The position numbers and the translations under genes are program-made. From Enterobacter asburiae (GTDB lineage: Bacteria > Pseudomonadota > Gammaproteobacteria > Enterobacterales > Enterobacteriaceae), in assembly GCA_011754535.1 (NCBI GenBank), contig JAAQVN010000001.1:3720001-3784000 (forward strand): a stretch of DNA of 64,000 nucleotides, given 5' to 3'. Of this stretch, positions 24,214 through 33,370 are shown piece after piece. The notes below the pieces were generated by a model that worked only from the letters and a program-made list of their open reading frames with translations, had not been told where the DNA came from and did not search any database. Every line of letters begins with the position of its first letter. The stretch's first letter is position 1.

Positions 24214-24816
24214 ATGAGTTATGTTGAACTTTACCGATCAATAATCAATCAATCATTGAATTTGATTACGAACAGGCACCAAAGAGTTGTTGCGTTCAGA
24301 GTTGATACTCATTTTCCGGGGATAGTTGACAACGGTGATAACATTTGCTGCTTTCATAACCTGAAACCTGGTGAAATTAGCCGTATGTGCAAATCAATGG
24401 AGGCTAAGCTCATAGCCGATATTCAGAGAAAAGAGCGAGAAGGGAAACGTGTACACCGAGGAACAGTAATTATTATATGGGCGAGAGAATTTTCATTATC
24501 GGGTAAATGCCATTACCACCTTTGCCTGCTGTTTAACAAAGATGCCTATTACCATCTCGGGGATTATGAGCAAGAAAATACGCTAAGAGCAATGATCACC
24601 GGATCTTGGTATAGCGCGATGGGCCTACATCTGGACGATTATCGAGGCTTGGTGCATTTTCCAGAGAACTGCCGTTATGTACTAAACTCTAATCATCCAG
24701 ACTTCCAATGCCACTATCAGGAGCTGCTGAACCGCCTTGATTATCTCGCTAAAATAGAGACCAAGATTTTGGGTGAAGGATATCGTAATTTCGGTTCTTA
24801 CCAAATCGATCTTTAA
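24214..24816 (+). CDS. YagK/YfjJ-type (inovirus Gp2-like) protein
   Basis: The 200-residue product matches the YagK/YfjJ C-terminal domain family carried by CP4 and P4-type islands and by filamentous phages. Two motifs recall HUH endonucleases: H100-Y101-H102 in GKCHYHLCLLFN and Y177-L178-A179-K180 in RLDYLAKIETK, near the spacing expected for the metal-binding HUH and the YxxK nucleophile. A role in island replication or mobilisation is possible but inferred. It reads in the same direction as alpA and the recombinase-like gene, each with its own upstream region. Confidence 0.75.
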   Translation: MSYVELYRSIINQSLNLITNRHQRVVAFRVDTHFPGIVDNGDNICCFHNLKPGEISRMCKSMEAKLIADIQRKEREGKRVHRGTVIIIWAREFSLSGKCHYHLCLLFNKDAYYHLGDYEQENTLRAMITGSWYSAMGLHLDDYRGLVHFPENCRYVLNSNHPDFQCHYQELLNRLDYLAKIETKILGEGYRNFGSYQIDL

Positions 24817-24857
24817 TTTCAATGTGGCCTTCCTGTTTAGGGAAGGCCTTTTTCACA

Positions 24858-25772
24858 TCAGGGATAAGTGATGTGCCCTACAATCGCGCAGATGAGTCGA
24901 TAATCGCTAACGTAAAAGATCTCCGGATTTTCTGCATTTTGCTCGCCGATAAAAAAGATCCAAGCTTTATCTTTCAGCCCTTTACCTTTAGCTTCGATAG
25001 CCTCTGTGCGAGCTGCTTCCAGCTCTTTACGAACCACGGTACGCTTGGCTTTAGACCAGCTAGCCCATTCGATGTAGATCTGGTAGCTTCGGGTAGGTTT
25101 AGGTTTACCTTCCTCATCTTTTCCCCATTCACCAGACAGCGGAATGATTAGGTTTTCATCATTTTCAGTAAATTTATTCCAGAGCAGTGATGCATAAAAG
25201 ATCTTCGGCTCAGGGTAAGGTTGAACCTCATTCCGGAGCTTTTTAAATGCCGTCATGTAGATTTGACCACTGATTCCTGGAACGTTAAGCGACATCCCCC
25301 GGTCATGCGGGAAACGGATGAAGGCACGGCAAATATTGCGAATAGCATTCACTTGACGCCGGGATTGTCGTTCGGGTGAATTACCTTCACCAGATTGTGA
25401 GGATGCTGAACGTGTCGAACTGGATTTACTTTCATCACCAGAGAAACTTGGTTCAACAACTGGGCGTTTTTCGATCAGCTTTAGCCCCGAGGGCATTAAC
25501 CCCGGAGCACTGTCCAGTATGTTGCGGACACTGGCCTTCTGGCCTTGGCGAATTACTGTGCTTTCAGCATCAGCATCACATTCTGGATGATGCTGAATAT
25601 GTCGTTTCTTTTTAAAATAGGCTCTGACTTTTTTATCTTTTTCCCATGCAGCAGGATGCATGGTTATACCACACCCCCAGCACACGTAACCTTCAGTATC
25701 AACGCTATCAAGTAGCCACAGATCCTCTGCTTCTACAATCTCACGGGTATGTTTATCACGTGCAGACTCCAT
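24858..25772 (-). CDS. Zinc-ribbon protein of unknown function, partner of the STAND-like gene
   Basis: The 304-residue protein has a candidate zinc site in the first 65 residues: C31-x2-C34, H61, H62 and C65 (CWGC ... HHPEC). The middle is a Ser/Glu-rich linker (ESKSSSTRSASSQSGEGN). The C-terminal half is a compact alpha/beta domain with IRFPHDRGMSLNVPGISGQI and WIFFIGEQNAENPEIFYV. I do not recognise the family. It starts 28 bases after the stop of the large gene at 25801 on the same strand, so the two were made as one operon. Pairing with a large ATPase on an island suggests phage defence, but that is only context. Confidence 0.65.
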   Translation of the reverse strand: MESARDKHTREIVEAEDLWLLDSVDTEGYVCWGCGITMHPAAWEKDKKVRAYFKKKRHIQHHPECDADAESTVIRQGQKASVRNILDSAPGLMPSGLKLIEKRPVVEPSFSGDESKSSSTRSASSQSGEGNSPERQSRRQVNAIRNICRAFIRFPHDRGMSLNVPGISGQIYMTAFKKLRNEVQPYPEPKIFYASLLWNKFTENDENLIIPLSGEWGKDEEGKPKPTRSYQIYIEWASWSKAKRTVVRKELEAARTEAIEAKGKGLKDKAWIFFIGEQNAENPEIFYVSDYRLICAIVGHITYP

Positions 25773-25800
25773 TACTTTCTCCTTGTTAGGCTTTTAACCG

Positions 25801-28800
25801 TCATTCAAACCTCTGTTCCCTCTCACTATCTTCCCGTAACTCGCGTTCTTTTTGACGTTCCACCCACTTCTTCATTTTTTCGCAAACTACTTTCGCAGCC
25901 TCGGCGATATCAGGACGCTCATGTTGGCTCAGTGTACTGATAGTCCTTGATCTAGCTTGCATTATGTTCGCAAGGCTACCAGTCCAGGATGATGGAGTAA
26001 TGCGCTCAGCAAAAGACTCCAGTACAGCTAGTGGCTCAGGTGACGCCTCTAGAAGTTCTATAGCCGTTTCGTGTATGGTCAGTGCACTCTGCTCACCATT
26101 TTTTGACCAAAGATTTATTCCACCAGCTACAACGGGCCAAACAAAGGGATCATTTCTGGCGCGGCACCATGCAATTAGAACGCTTGTATTTATTTTTGCT
26201 AGGGGATAAGTGCGTAAGCCACCACGATTAATAAAGAATTGTCTTCTTTGCCGCTGTTCCTCAGTACCTTCAAAAATGCGATTGAGAAATGCTTCTGGCA
26301 TCGATGCAGCAGTTGTAGCTATAGTTTTATGAAATCCAGACACATATCCATAATGTTCATCAATGACGCTGAATATTGTGTCCAACCACTCTATTTTTCT
26401 TGAGTCATTACCATCGAAACGCAATGCAGCATGGATAACTTGTTCCATGCGATAATCGATTGCCCCCCCTTGGTCTCTGTCGCTGTTTTGAATCCTCTGG
26501 ATAGCTGCTGCGAGACAGATTAATCGAAAGTCTGCACCGAGTGTATCTGCAGATTCATCTTTACCATGAAGCTTCATGGATAGTGCATCCAAAATAACAT
26601 CGTCGCCGCTAACTTTATTTAGGAGGCGCTTAGCAAGATCAAGTAAACGGACTCTCGGTAAATTGGCGTATTGGTCTCGCCAGAGAATTGGCTCATACAT
26701 AAAAGGGCTAATGTCTGGATCATCCAAATGCTTCATGCAGCGATCCAAATCATTTACTGTAAATTTCCCCCAAGGATGCAAGCCAACCAATACCTGTCGC
26801 AGTTCAGGATGCTGCGCACATTGGTCGAGAAACTTCTGTGCTAATGATGGATCGACAGAGTCAACTTCTTCGATGAATCCCCCAATAACTCCAAAGTCTT
26901 TGTTAGCATCTGGCTGTTTTTCAATTTGTTCAACAAGTCGCTGCCAGCCAATACGTAGATCATGTGCCCCTCGAGCAAGTCCTCGACCAAAGCCAGCACG
27001 ATAAGGCATTCCACCGATGGAGAACAGATCTGCTCCTAACTCCTCAAGTACATGATTTGATGAGGCAAAGTTTTGTCCCAATTGAAGTGCTTTAGCTTCA
27101 AGTCGTTTTCCAGCTGCGGTATATTTATCGGAGTCCTCATGATCAAAATCCGCATCCAGTGCCCAATAATCATGATTTTTACTCAACACGTATGTCTTTA
27201 TTGTTGGAATTAACGCAATGGGCTCCAACTCCTTCTCTAAGGCAGCAAGATTATCCGGCAACTGCTCAACATCATCTCCATCGCTACGCTTGGTATAGTC
27301 AAAATAAACCGTTGAACGAACGGCTTTCCAACCTTCCCCCCAAGGACTTAAAACATTTAATGTACGGGCAGCATCGATGAGTTTGTCTCGCATTGCTTCT
27401 TGAAACCAAATTCCCCTGAATTTGTCAGCCAGGATTGATCTTGCAGGCTTTTCAAGCTCAGGATCTCCGGATGCCGCTAATTGGATAATGACGTCAATAA
27501 AGGCGCTGCGCCATTCAACAAGTTCATCATAGTTGGGTTCGTATCCATAGTCTCTTGGTCGAGCTCCAAACTCACTAACTCCAAACCCTGACCACGGAGG
27601 GCCATCCAAGGCGGTTGACAGCATCTTGAAGCCCAAAGATCTACGCGTAAGAGTGCTTGATGCAATGCATTCGTTCATTAAAGCAATACGCTGGCTCAGG
27701 GATGCATGAGTACCAGACAGATACGCCTGGAAAAACCTTGGGACCATGTTTAGAGCAGAATCCAGATTATTATTATCGGCTTCGTCCTCTGCCATTTGGA
27801 TAAGAAGCCTGGCGCATCGCTCAAAGGCATTCGGTTCGTATGCCATCAATTGTAAAAGACGCAGAATACTACGTCGCTGCGGATTGTAGCCCGGCTCCAT
27901 ACCTTTGAAATCAGATGATGAGAGTACGGCAGCCTCAATTCTGTTGAGCAATGCTTCAGGTGCAACCGGTCCGATATACCCAAGTATTCGTAACGAAATA
28001 TCATTTAACTCGGCTATTCTTCCTAACATCCCTTCAGGCTGAAGCCAGGCTTCTACAATTTCTTTCGCAACAGGATGGTCATGCAACAACCCCAAGCGGT
28101 GCGAAAAAGACATTAATAAACGCTCACAATCCGGAGCTTCAAAAGTCGCCCTAAGTTGATCAACGGGAATACTGTCGAGTGCGGATGCTGCCAATCTGTT
28201 AGCAATGGCATGAGGTAAGATAGCTCTCCAGTGAGATCTTTTCTGAACGATATGACGTTCCATCAACTTCGTAACGGCTTTAAATAACTGGGTTCTGGAA
28301 TACTCAAAGAGCGCCCCTAATATTTCCAGTTCATCGGTAGCAGCATCTTGACTAGATACCGAGAATGAATACACCAGTGACAATATTTCAGCTTGCTCCC
28401 GTAAATTACCGTCGGGTTGATTACGCTGTTCAAACAAACGATTAAACAACTGCGCATCAGAAAGTAGAGCCAAACTCTCGCCTTCCTCCCCTCTCTCCGC
28501 TATAGCCAAAGCAACTCTTGCATTCCCATCTGCGAACTCAGCAATACGACGGGCATTATTCTGACCAATAGATGGGAAGCGACGGATAAGAAGTTGCTCA
28601 GCCACCTCTGGACCATCTGTCTCAATATGGATGACCTCAGTTGTCTGTGGTTTGTCATCCCTAATGTCGTACTCGATCGTGATGAGACTTACTTCTTTTC
28701 CTGCAGCTGATACCTTGCTAGCAAGTGAAGCATGGAGTTCTGATGGGCAATTATCAAGGATCATAATTGCTCGTCGGTCCTCAGCGATCAGCTTATCAAG

Positions 28801-28932
28801 CATTGCTGTCGCCGACGGTATCTCCCTGTGCGATGCTGTCAATTTCATTGTGGAAAGGTATGAACTGGTGCGCACCGACCATAGCTGTTTCAGCCTCACC
28901 GAACGCTCTTCACTGATTGGTGCCATCGACAT
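25801..28932 (-). CDS. Large STAND-NTPase-like protein, 5'-truncated
   Basis: The open frame is 1,043 codons, but its first about 38 codons are the antisense of a cbtA toxin gene, so the native start is gone. Native sequence begins near 28818 ([20 protein letters not shown]). A Walker-B-like AIMILDN at residues 55-61 is followed by a helical winged region ([30 protein letters not shown]) and then 800 residues of helical repeats, the layout of STAND ATPases such as the Avs class. The P-loop, and any effector domain that preceded it, are missing. The remaining gene is long and undamaged, so the loss is probably recent. Family placement is by architecture, not by a close match. Confidence 0.65.
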   Translation of the reverse strand: MSMAPISEERSVRLKQLWSVRTSSYLSTMKLTASHREIPSATAMLDKLIAEDRRAIMILDNCPSELHASLASKVSAAGKEVSLITIEYDIRDDKPQTTEVIHIETDGPEVAEQLLIRRFPSIGQNNARRIAEFADGNARVALAIAERGEEGESLALLSDAQLFNRLFEQRNQPDGNLREQAEILSLVYSFSVSSQDAATDELEILGALFEYSRTQLFKAVTKLMERHIVQKRSHWRAILPHAIANRLAASALDSIPVDQLRATFEAPDCERLLMSFSHRLGLLHDHPVAKEIVEAWLQPEGMLGRIAELNDISLRILGYIGPVAPEALLNRIEAAVLSSSDFKGMEPGYNPQRRSILRLLQLMAYEPNAFERCARLLIQMAEDEADNNNLDSALNMVPRFFQAYLSGTHASLSQRIALMNECIASSTLTRRSLGFKMLSTALDGPPWSGFGVSEFGARPRDYGYEPNYDELVEWRSAFIDVIIQLAASGDPELEKPARSILADKFRGIWFQEAMRDKLIDAARTLNVLSPWGEGWKAVRSTVYFDYTKRSDGDDVEQLPDNLAALEKELEPIALIPTIKTYVLSKNHDYWALDADFDHEDSDKYTAAGKRLEAKALQLGQNFASSNHVLEELGADLFSIGGMPYRAGFGRGLARGAHDLRIGWQRLVEQIEKQPDANKDFGVIGGFIEEVDSVDPSLAQKFLDQCAQHPELRQVLVGLHPWGKFTVNDLDRCMKHLDDPDISPFMYEPILWRDQYANLPRVRLLDLAKRLLNKVSGDDVILDALSMKLHGKDESADTLGADFRLICLAAAIQRIQNSDRDQGGAIDYRMEQVIHAALRFDGNDSRKIEWLDTIFSVIDEHYGYVSGFHKTIATTAASMPEAFLNRIFEGTEEQRQRRQFFINRGGLRTYPLAKINTSVLIAWCRARNDPFVWPVVAGGINLWSKNGEQSALTIHETAIELLEASPEPLAVLESFAERITPSSWTGSLANIMQARSRTISTLSQHERPDIAEAAKVVCEKMKKWVERQKERELREDSEREQRFE

Positions 28933-29032
28933 TCTGCGTGCCCGTCGTGCGACCGGACTGATAGTAAGCAGCGGCTACAGCACCATTACCCGCATCACAA
29001 CGGGCCGGTATCAGGGAGGAGAAGCACAGTGA
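28814..29032 (+). pseudogene. CbtA/YeeV toxin remnant (C-terminal part)
   Basis: The frame reads [20 protein letters not shown] then [20 protein letters not shown] and LRARRATGL, following the YeeV/CbtA toxin of E. coli CP4-44 from its middle to the end. CbtA blocks FtsZ and MreB assembly. The N-terminal third is missing and the upstream frame is antisense to the STAND-like gene, so it has no proper start. A ribosome site and the next gene follow with a 4-base overlap, as in the CP4 toxin operons. Confidence 0.8.
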
Positions 29033-29238
29033 AAATCCGCCTGAACCTTAACGCTGACAGCATCAATGTGCTGGCGCTGAACATGGGGAAAATCACGGTC
29101 GATGTTGACGGTATTGAGATCGCGGAGCTGATAGCTGCCGTTAATGCTCAAGGGCTTACGCTGCGTATCGCGGAGGAACCCGGCGAGGTGATTGTGGAAA
29201 CCAGCTCTCACCTTCTCCTAAGTAGCCTTGTAAGATAA
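29029..29238 (+). CDS. DUF5983-type small protein of CP4 toxin operons
   Basis: The 69-residue product, starting at GTG 29029 after GGAGGAG, reads [20 protein letters not shown] with [20 protein letters not shown]. This matches the small protein that follows cbtA in CP4-44-type islands, assigned from memory to DUF5983. Function is unknown. Its start overlaps the end of the truncated toxin gene. It usually is the last gene before the island end, in line with the attachment-site sequence 100 bases further on. Confidence 0.7.
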   Translation: MKIRLNLNADSINVLALNMGKITVDVDGIEIAELIAAVNAQGLTLRIAEEPGEVIVETSSHLLLSSLVR

Positions 29239-29333
29239 GGCCAAGCGGACCGATAAAATGAAAATTAGTTTTAGGCACCATCTTAGGCACCAAAGAATAA
29301 TTGAATTGAAGAATTAGCATTTTAATTCAGGTG

Positions 29334-29372
29334 GTTAGCGGACTAATTCAGACTCCGCCAGCCCACCAAAAT
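29334..29372 (+). repeat. ssrA 3'-end-like attachment site (degenerate)
   Basis: TTCAGACTCCGCCAGCCCAC with the terminal CCA resembles the tmRNA (ssrA) T-arm and acceptor end, where CP4-57-type islands integrate, with a few mismatches to the E. coli end. GCGGA/TCCGC can still pair. The sequence that follows (AAATTCTCCATCGGTGATTA) is, as I recall it, the DNA directly downstream of ssrA. No tmRNA body precedes it, so this is an island-borne copy and not a working gene. Confidence 0.65.
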
Positions 29373-29414
29373 TCTCCATCGGTGATTACCAGAGTCATCC
29401 GATGAAGTCCTAAG

Positions 29415-29448
29415 AGCCCGCACGGCGCAAGCCCTGCGGGCTTTTTTG
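29415..29448 (+). terminator. ssrA-type terminator
   Basis: AGCCCGCA (29415-29422) pairs with TGCGGGCT (29435-29442) and is followed by TTTTTT. It belongs to the sequence normally found after ssrA. Confidence 0.8.
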
Positions 29449-29515
29449 TGCCTGCAATTTTTCCCGCGAAATCCGAAGAGAACTCATTAAATCCGAACCT
29501 TTTGGGTCCATTGAT

Positions 29516-29552
29516 AGGCCCAACGAAAAGCTCAATTGTTTTCGTTGGGCCT
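29516..29552. repeat. 14-bp perfect inverted repeat before the integrase remnant
   Basis: AGGCCCAACGAAAA (29516-29529) and TTTTCGTTGGGCCT (29539-29552) are exact complements with a 9-base loop. It lies 20 bases upstream of the integrase start, so it may be an operator or an arm site of the integrase. Confidence 0.6.
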
Positions 29553-29571
29553 AAACGCATGGAGATTCCCC

Positions 29572-29934
29572 ATGCAAGAAAAACTAAGCCGTTAACTGAG
29601 ACGGAAATCAAACCCGCCTAACCTAAAGATGCCGATTACCAGCTTTATGATGGTGACGGGCTTACTCTGTTAATAAAGTCCAGCGGCAGTAAGCTCTGGC
29701 AGTTCCGTTACTATCGACCTCTGACAAAGCAGCGAACCAAGCAGAGCTTTGGTGCCTACCCTGCCGTCTCGCTTTCTGATGCACGTAAACTTAGAGCCGA
29801 ATCTAAAGTTTTATTGGCGAAAGACATTGATCCTCAGGAACATCAGAAAGAACAGGTGAGAAATTCTCAAGAGGCCAAACCAACGCTTTCCTGTTAGTTG
29901 CTGAGCGTTGGTTGAATGTGAAGACATTACTAAC
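29572..29934 (+). pseudogene. CP4-57-type (P4-like) integrase, broken and truncated
   Basis: The residues KDADYQLYDGDGLTLLIKSS, KLWQFRYYRPLTKQRTKQSF and DARKLRAESKVLLAKDIDP follow the N-terminal domain of the CP4-57 integrase. Three lesions are visible: one base is missing just after the ATG at 29572 (ATG-CAAGA instead of ATG-GCA-AGA), a TAA stands at 29619, and one A is missing near 29878. Family sequence ends after AERWLNVKT near 29934, so the catalytic domain is gone. It stands directly after the ssrA-like site, as in CP4-57. The island can no longer excise with its own enzyme. Confidence 0.88.
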
Positions 29935-30128
29935 ATCGGGGTGTATTAATCAACGGGAGCAGGTCAGGAGCGTAGCGAATAAAACTCCTGATATATACCC
30001 TGTATCACCAGCATGTCATGCACTATTCTCGCACCTTAATTTAATCTGCTCACATTGAAGAATTATAAAAATAACTATATATGAACCCAAAAGTCCAATT
30101 ATGAACATTAGCCAGCCATCATGACTGG

Positions 30129-30791
30129 CTATTTTTGGTTGAATATTGAATCAAAAAACTCAATGCTATTTTCGATTTCATTAAATGCTTCAGCAATATT
30201 TTCATCATCATCATCAAAATCAGGATCTCCTAACCATTGATCCTCATCACTATAAATCCCTTGCGCTTGATTATAAGTGTGAACTTCTAGCTTTTGTAAT
30301 TTAAAAAAATTATAACTAAAATTTCCTTTATCGCTATTATCTAAAACTTCGTATTTTATTATGATATCTCTTCCTTTTTGGTTATGCGTATAGGATATAT
30401 GTTCTTCAAACACATCAACGTTTGGATGTATAAACAAATAGCTTTCTTTGTTATAAGGTGTTATTTCATCATGAAAATTTTCTGATAAAAAATCAAGACG
30501 CCTTCCCTTTATTTTCATATTACATCTTTTGCATGAAGCGGCCAAGTTCCTCAAGTCAAACATTTTATAGACAAATTTGTGTTTTGGAAGTATATGTTCG
30601 ATATCTATAACAAAATTAAATTCACCATGAAAGCTTCTCAGGCAATAGCAGCAAACATTTCTTTGTCTTTTTTTTAATGCTTCTTTTATTTTTGCTTTTA
30701 ATACGGTTATTTTTTTATCATTCCATGATGAATGCCCTTTCTTAAGGCATTCAATTATAATCTTATTGTCTGCACAACTAAAATAAAGCAT
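30129..30791 (-). CDS. ptuB: HNH endonuclease, Septu PtuB-like
   Basis: The 220-residue protein has an HNH nuclease core with zinc knuckles: C47-x2-C50 (CCYC), the metal-binding D63-I-E-H66 (DIEHILP), N82, and C87-x2-C90 (SCKRCNMKIKGRRL). An acidic C-terminal tail follows. It starts one base after the ATPase stop, so the two are translated together. An ATPase plus HNH nuclease pair of these sizes is the Septu (PtuA-PtuB) anti-phage arrangement. The stop codon lies inside a hairpin (30109-30131). The DNA is very AT-rich, unlike its neighbours, showing recent transfer. The gene symbol is by analogy. Confidence 0.8.
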   Translation of the reverse strand: MLYFSCADNKIIIECLKKGHSSWNDKKITVLKAKIKEALKKRQRNVCCYCLRSFHGEFNFVIDIEHILPKHKFVYKMFDLRNLAASCKRCNMKIKGRRLDFLSENFHDEITPYNKESYLFIHPNVDVFEEHISYTHNQKGRDIIIKYEVLDNSDKGNFSYNFFKLQKLEVHTYNQAQGIYSDEDQWLGDPDFDDDDENIAEAFNEIENSIEFFDSIFNQK

Positions 30792-30792
30792 C

Positions 30793-31959
30793 TTACAATC
30801 TCTTTTCTTGTAATTTAAAAAGAAGCTCTATTACACTTTCTATAAAACTGATCTGGAGAGTATCAGTAGATGCATTTTTCATGTCTTCCAGCGTGGAGTT
30901 TGCTTCATGAAATGATATTATTCCTAAAGTATATTTCTTTAACAAAGTCTCGCAACACTCAGATAAATAACGATTTTTTGGAGTAAGGACTCCAAAGTAA
31001 TCATAGTATATTTCTTCAATATTCAATCCAATACCAGGGTTTTCATACACTAACTCTCCTTCGCTAACTGTGGCTACCCTAATATTTGCATTATCTATAT
31101 TATTTGGGATTGCTATGAATGGCGAGTGTGTAGCAATATAAACATCAACTGACTTTTTCCCAATAAAATTTATAATATTCTGTATATATTCCCTTTGCCA
31201 CTTTGGGTGTAAACTATTTTCAGGTTCATCTATTAATATTATTGCTTCATCCTTATTATTATCAAACCCAGTGATGAACTTGATAATGAAAAGGCCAATC
31301 CCAAGCATGTATAGCTCTCCTGAACTAGCTTGTGACAAAGGGAATTCGACTCCTTTCTTCATTAAAAAAAAACTTGTACTAAAAAGATCATCCTCTATGT
31401 TCACTTTTTCCTTCACTATTTCATTTTTTGTTAAATGCCTACTGTATTCATTTATACCATCCATATTTTCTTTGTTTATTTTAAAAAAATGCTCTCTTTG
31501 TATATACTCAGAATAGTCACTATTTGCTGTTTTAGTTATTGTTTTTTGATTAAATTCCGCACCTATAGATCCTTCTATTGATATTTTATGTATTGTATTT
31601 TTGTTATCATTGTTTGTTTTTATTTTATAATTCGGCTTTTGAACTATATTTAAAAAAGGCTCAAACCCGATATATTCAAGAATATCCAACGCACTATTAA
31701 TATTCAATGGCGTTATTATCTTATTGAATTCACCGTATAAAAATGACTCATAGCTATTTGTTTGCGCATGGGTGCTGGATATTAAGTACTGGGTTATTTT
31801 TCTTGACTCTATCTTTGGGAATTTATTGATTAATGAATTTGATATCACTGCAATTGAACTGTTATTTTTTTTACTTTCAAATACTTTCAATAAATACCTT
31901 GTTTTCCCCTTCCCATTTTCACCTAATATTATAGTTATATTTTTCATTGTCATATCCAT
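30793..31959 (-). CDS. ptuA: Septu PtuA-like ATPase
   Basis: The 388-residue ATPase has ABC/SMC-type motifs: Walker A GENGKGKT at 13-20, a signature-like SQASSGELYMLGIG at 209-222, Walker B AIILIDEPENSLHP at 239-251 and the H-loop histidine in YIATHSPF (278). This is the RecF/OLD-like AAA group that includes PtuA. The 190 residues between Walker A and the signature form a variable insert. With the HNH gene it should form a complex that degrades nucleic acid on phage infection. Start choice among ATGs at 31959, 31953 and 31947 is uncertain. No reverse transcriptase is nearby, so it is not a retron. Confidence 0.8.
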   Translation of the reverse strand: MDMTMKNITIILGENGKGKTRYLLKVFESKKNNSSIAVISNSLINKFPKIESRKITQYLISSTHAQTNSYESFLYGEFNKIITPLNINSALDILEYIGFEPFLNIVQKPNYKIKTNNDNKNTIHKISIEGSIGAEFNQKTITKTANSDYSEYIQREHFFKINKENMDGINEYSRHLTKNEIVKEKVNIEDDLFSTSFFLMKKGVEFPLSQASSGELYMLGIGLFIIKFITGFDNNKDEAIILIDEPENSLHPKWQREYIQNIINFIGKKSVDVYIATHSPFIAIPNNIDNANIRVATVSEGELVYENPGIGLNIEEIYYDYFGVLTPKNRYLSECCETLLKKYTLGIISFHEANSTLEDMKNASTDTLQISFIESVIELLFKLQEKRL

Positions 31960-31998
31960 CCTATCTATTCATAAAAAGTAGAATTATGATTCTTATCT

Positions 31999-32027
31999 AT
32001 TATATATTTTTGTTGTCGCCTGTTAAA
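31999..32027 (-). promoter_or_regulatory. Putative promoter of the Septu-like operon
   Basis: On the minus strand a perfect TATAAT (-10) lies 17 bases from TTTAAC (-35-like), about 40 bases upstream of the ATPase start. Confidence 0.45.
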
Positions 32028-32610
32028 GAGTCGGCGCAGTTTAAGTCAAATAAAGTTAGCCCCCTTTCATATCAACACTATCGCCCCCCATTTTTTGCGC
32101 CTTCCCTTCCCCGCAAAAAATCAAAATCCCCAACAAACTCAACCACCTCCCCCACCAATTACAAGGACGCCAGCTCTGATGCAACACCAGGAATAAAAAC
32201 ACTCAAAATTCAACAAGTTGAATTATTCTCATTGCATATGCATTCATGCTCTCTGTATGAATCTTGAGCCTTTGGCACCACGTTATGCCTGATATATGGC
32301 AACTGCATTTCTCCAATGCACTACATCAACGCCTGAACCTTAGACGATGTCTCTCGGCCTCACACAGTCAACATTTAAATTTCTTTTGGTATGCCAGACT
32401 GTAAATTTAACGGATGACTTCTTATCAATACATGTTTAAGGAGCAATAGCCGCTTCTGGCACTTAACGGACAAATGCGAAGATCCGCTTTGAGCGAACAG
32501 CAGAAAAAGAAATTCGATTACTGGACAATGAGTATTTCAAGTTCCGGTTGTTTGTAGCCCGGAACTTTACGTCTTTACTGATGCCCTCGATTGCACGGGA
32601 TAGTCGACAC
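32028..32610. other. Gene-free stretch right of the defence genes
   Basis: About 580 bases with no credible reading frame. It begins with C-rich, low-complexity-looking sequence (32060-32160) and contains the GCCGCTT-TGGCAC-AACGGAC repeat at 32449-32471. It looks like the decayed right end of the island. Confidence 0.45.
32449..32471. repeat. CCGCTT-TGGCAC-CGGAC repeat, right edge of the mosaic island
   Basis: GCCGCTTCTGGCACTT then AACGGAC, with one arm slightly degraded compared with the copy at 21666. It marks the change from AT-rich cargo to chromosomal-type genes. Confidence 0.5.
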
Positions 32611-33126
32611 TTAAACAGGCCTGCGAATGTTAAGCTCATATACAACACAGGGAACATCGTAATGCTGCTCAATTGCTTTGAAAGTCATACCTAACCTCTG
32701 CATCACACGCTGCGAGGGGATATTTTCAGGATCGGCAACCGCCACCAGATAAGTTGCGCCTATCCGTTCCACCGCGTAATCAATGATCGCTTTGGCTGCC
32801 TCTGTTGCGTAGCCTTTGCCATTGTGTTCCGGGACGAGACGCCAGCCAATCTCTAATGGTGCGCCATCCACATTTGCCAGGTGCTGGAGGCAAGCAGCGC
32901 CAACGATCGCGCCAGAGGTCTTCTCTTTGATTGCCCACCATGAGAAATTGTACTTATCCCAACGAGCCTGGACTCTTCTGATACCTTCCCAGGTTTCTTC
33001 AGGCGTTTTTACGATACCCCCGGTAATATAACGCATCACACCGGAATCACTATCCATTACCCTTAAGCCTTCATAATGAGAGTCATTATAGGGTTCAAGC
33101 TTTAAACGGGGCGTTTCTAACTCCAT
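32611..33126 (-). CDS. GNAT-family acetyltransferase, RimJ/RimL-like
   Basis: The 171-residue protein begins METPRLKLEPY-type (LETPRLKLEPYNDSHYEGLR) and carries LVPEHNGKGYATEAAKAIID for acetyl-CoA binding and ENIPSQRVMQRLGM near the end, the RimJ-like subgroup that acetylates protein N-termini or small amines. The length is usual. It stands alone with a 240-base upstream gap to the nucleotidyltransferase gene. Substrate unknown. Confidence 0.88.
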   Translation of the reverse strand: MELETPRLKLEPYNDSHYEGLRVMDSDSGVMRYITGGIVKTPEETWEGIRRVQARWDKYNFSWWAIKEKTSGAIVGAACLQHLANVDGAPLEIGWRLVPEHNGKGYATEAAKAIIDYAVERIGATYLVAVADPENIPSQRVMQRLGMTFKAIEQHYDVPCVVYELNIRRPV

Positions 33127-33370
33127 CTGCGATTCCTCTTACTTGAAAGTATTACATTCGAAGAACTTATCCCAATAACTCAACATAACACAATGTAAGA
33201 AACGTCTGCTTAAGGCACTCCGCCGAAATTTTCCTTTTCCCGAACATCGGAGCCTGGCTTTAGCATCGATTACAGTAACTAAACCGAGATGTCCATAACG
33301 GGATTTTGAGATTGGCTGCAACGGCAATGACGCTTTTGCTCCGGCCGCGTAAGCGACCGGAAATATGGAT

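Noticed and set aside
29348..29611. An 87-codon minus-strand frame over the ssrA-like site
   Set aside because: It runs through the terminator hairpin and inverted repeat, which explain the sequence better.
30129..31959. Retron with Septu-type effectors
   Set aside because: No reverse transcriptase gene or msr/msd-like repeat lies within several kb.
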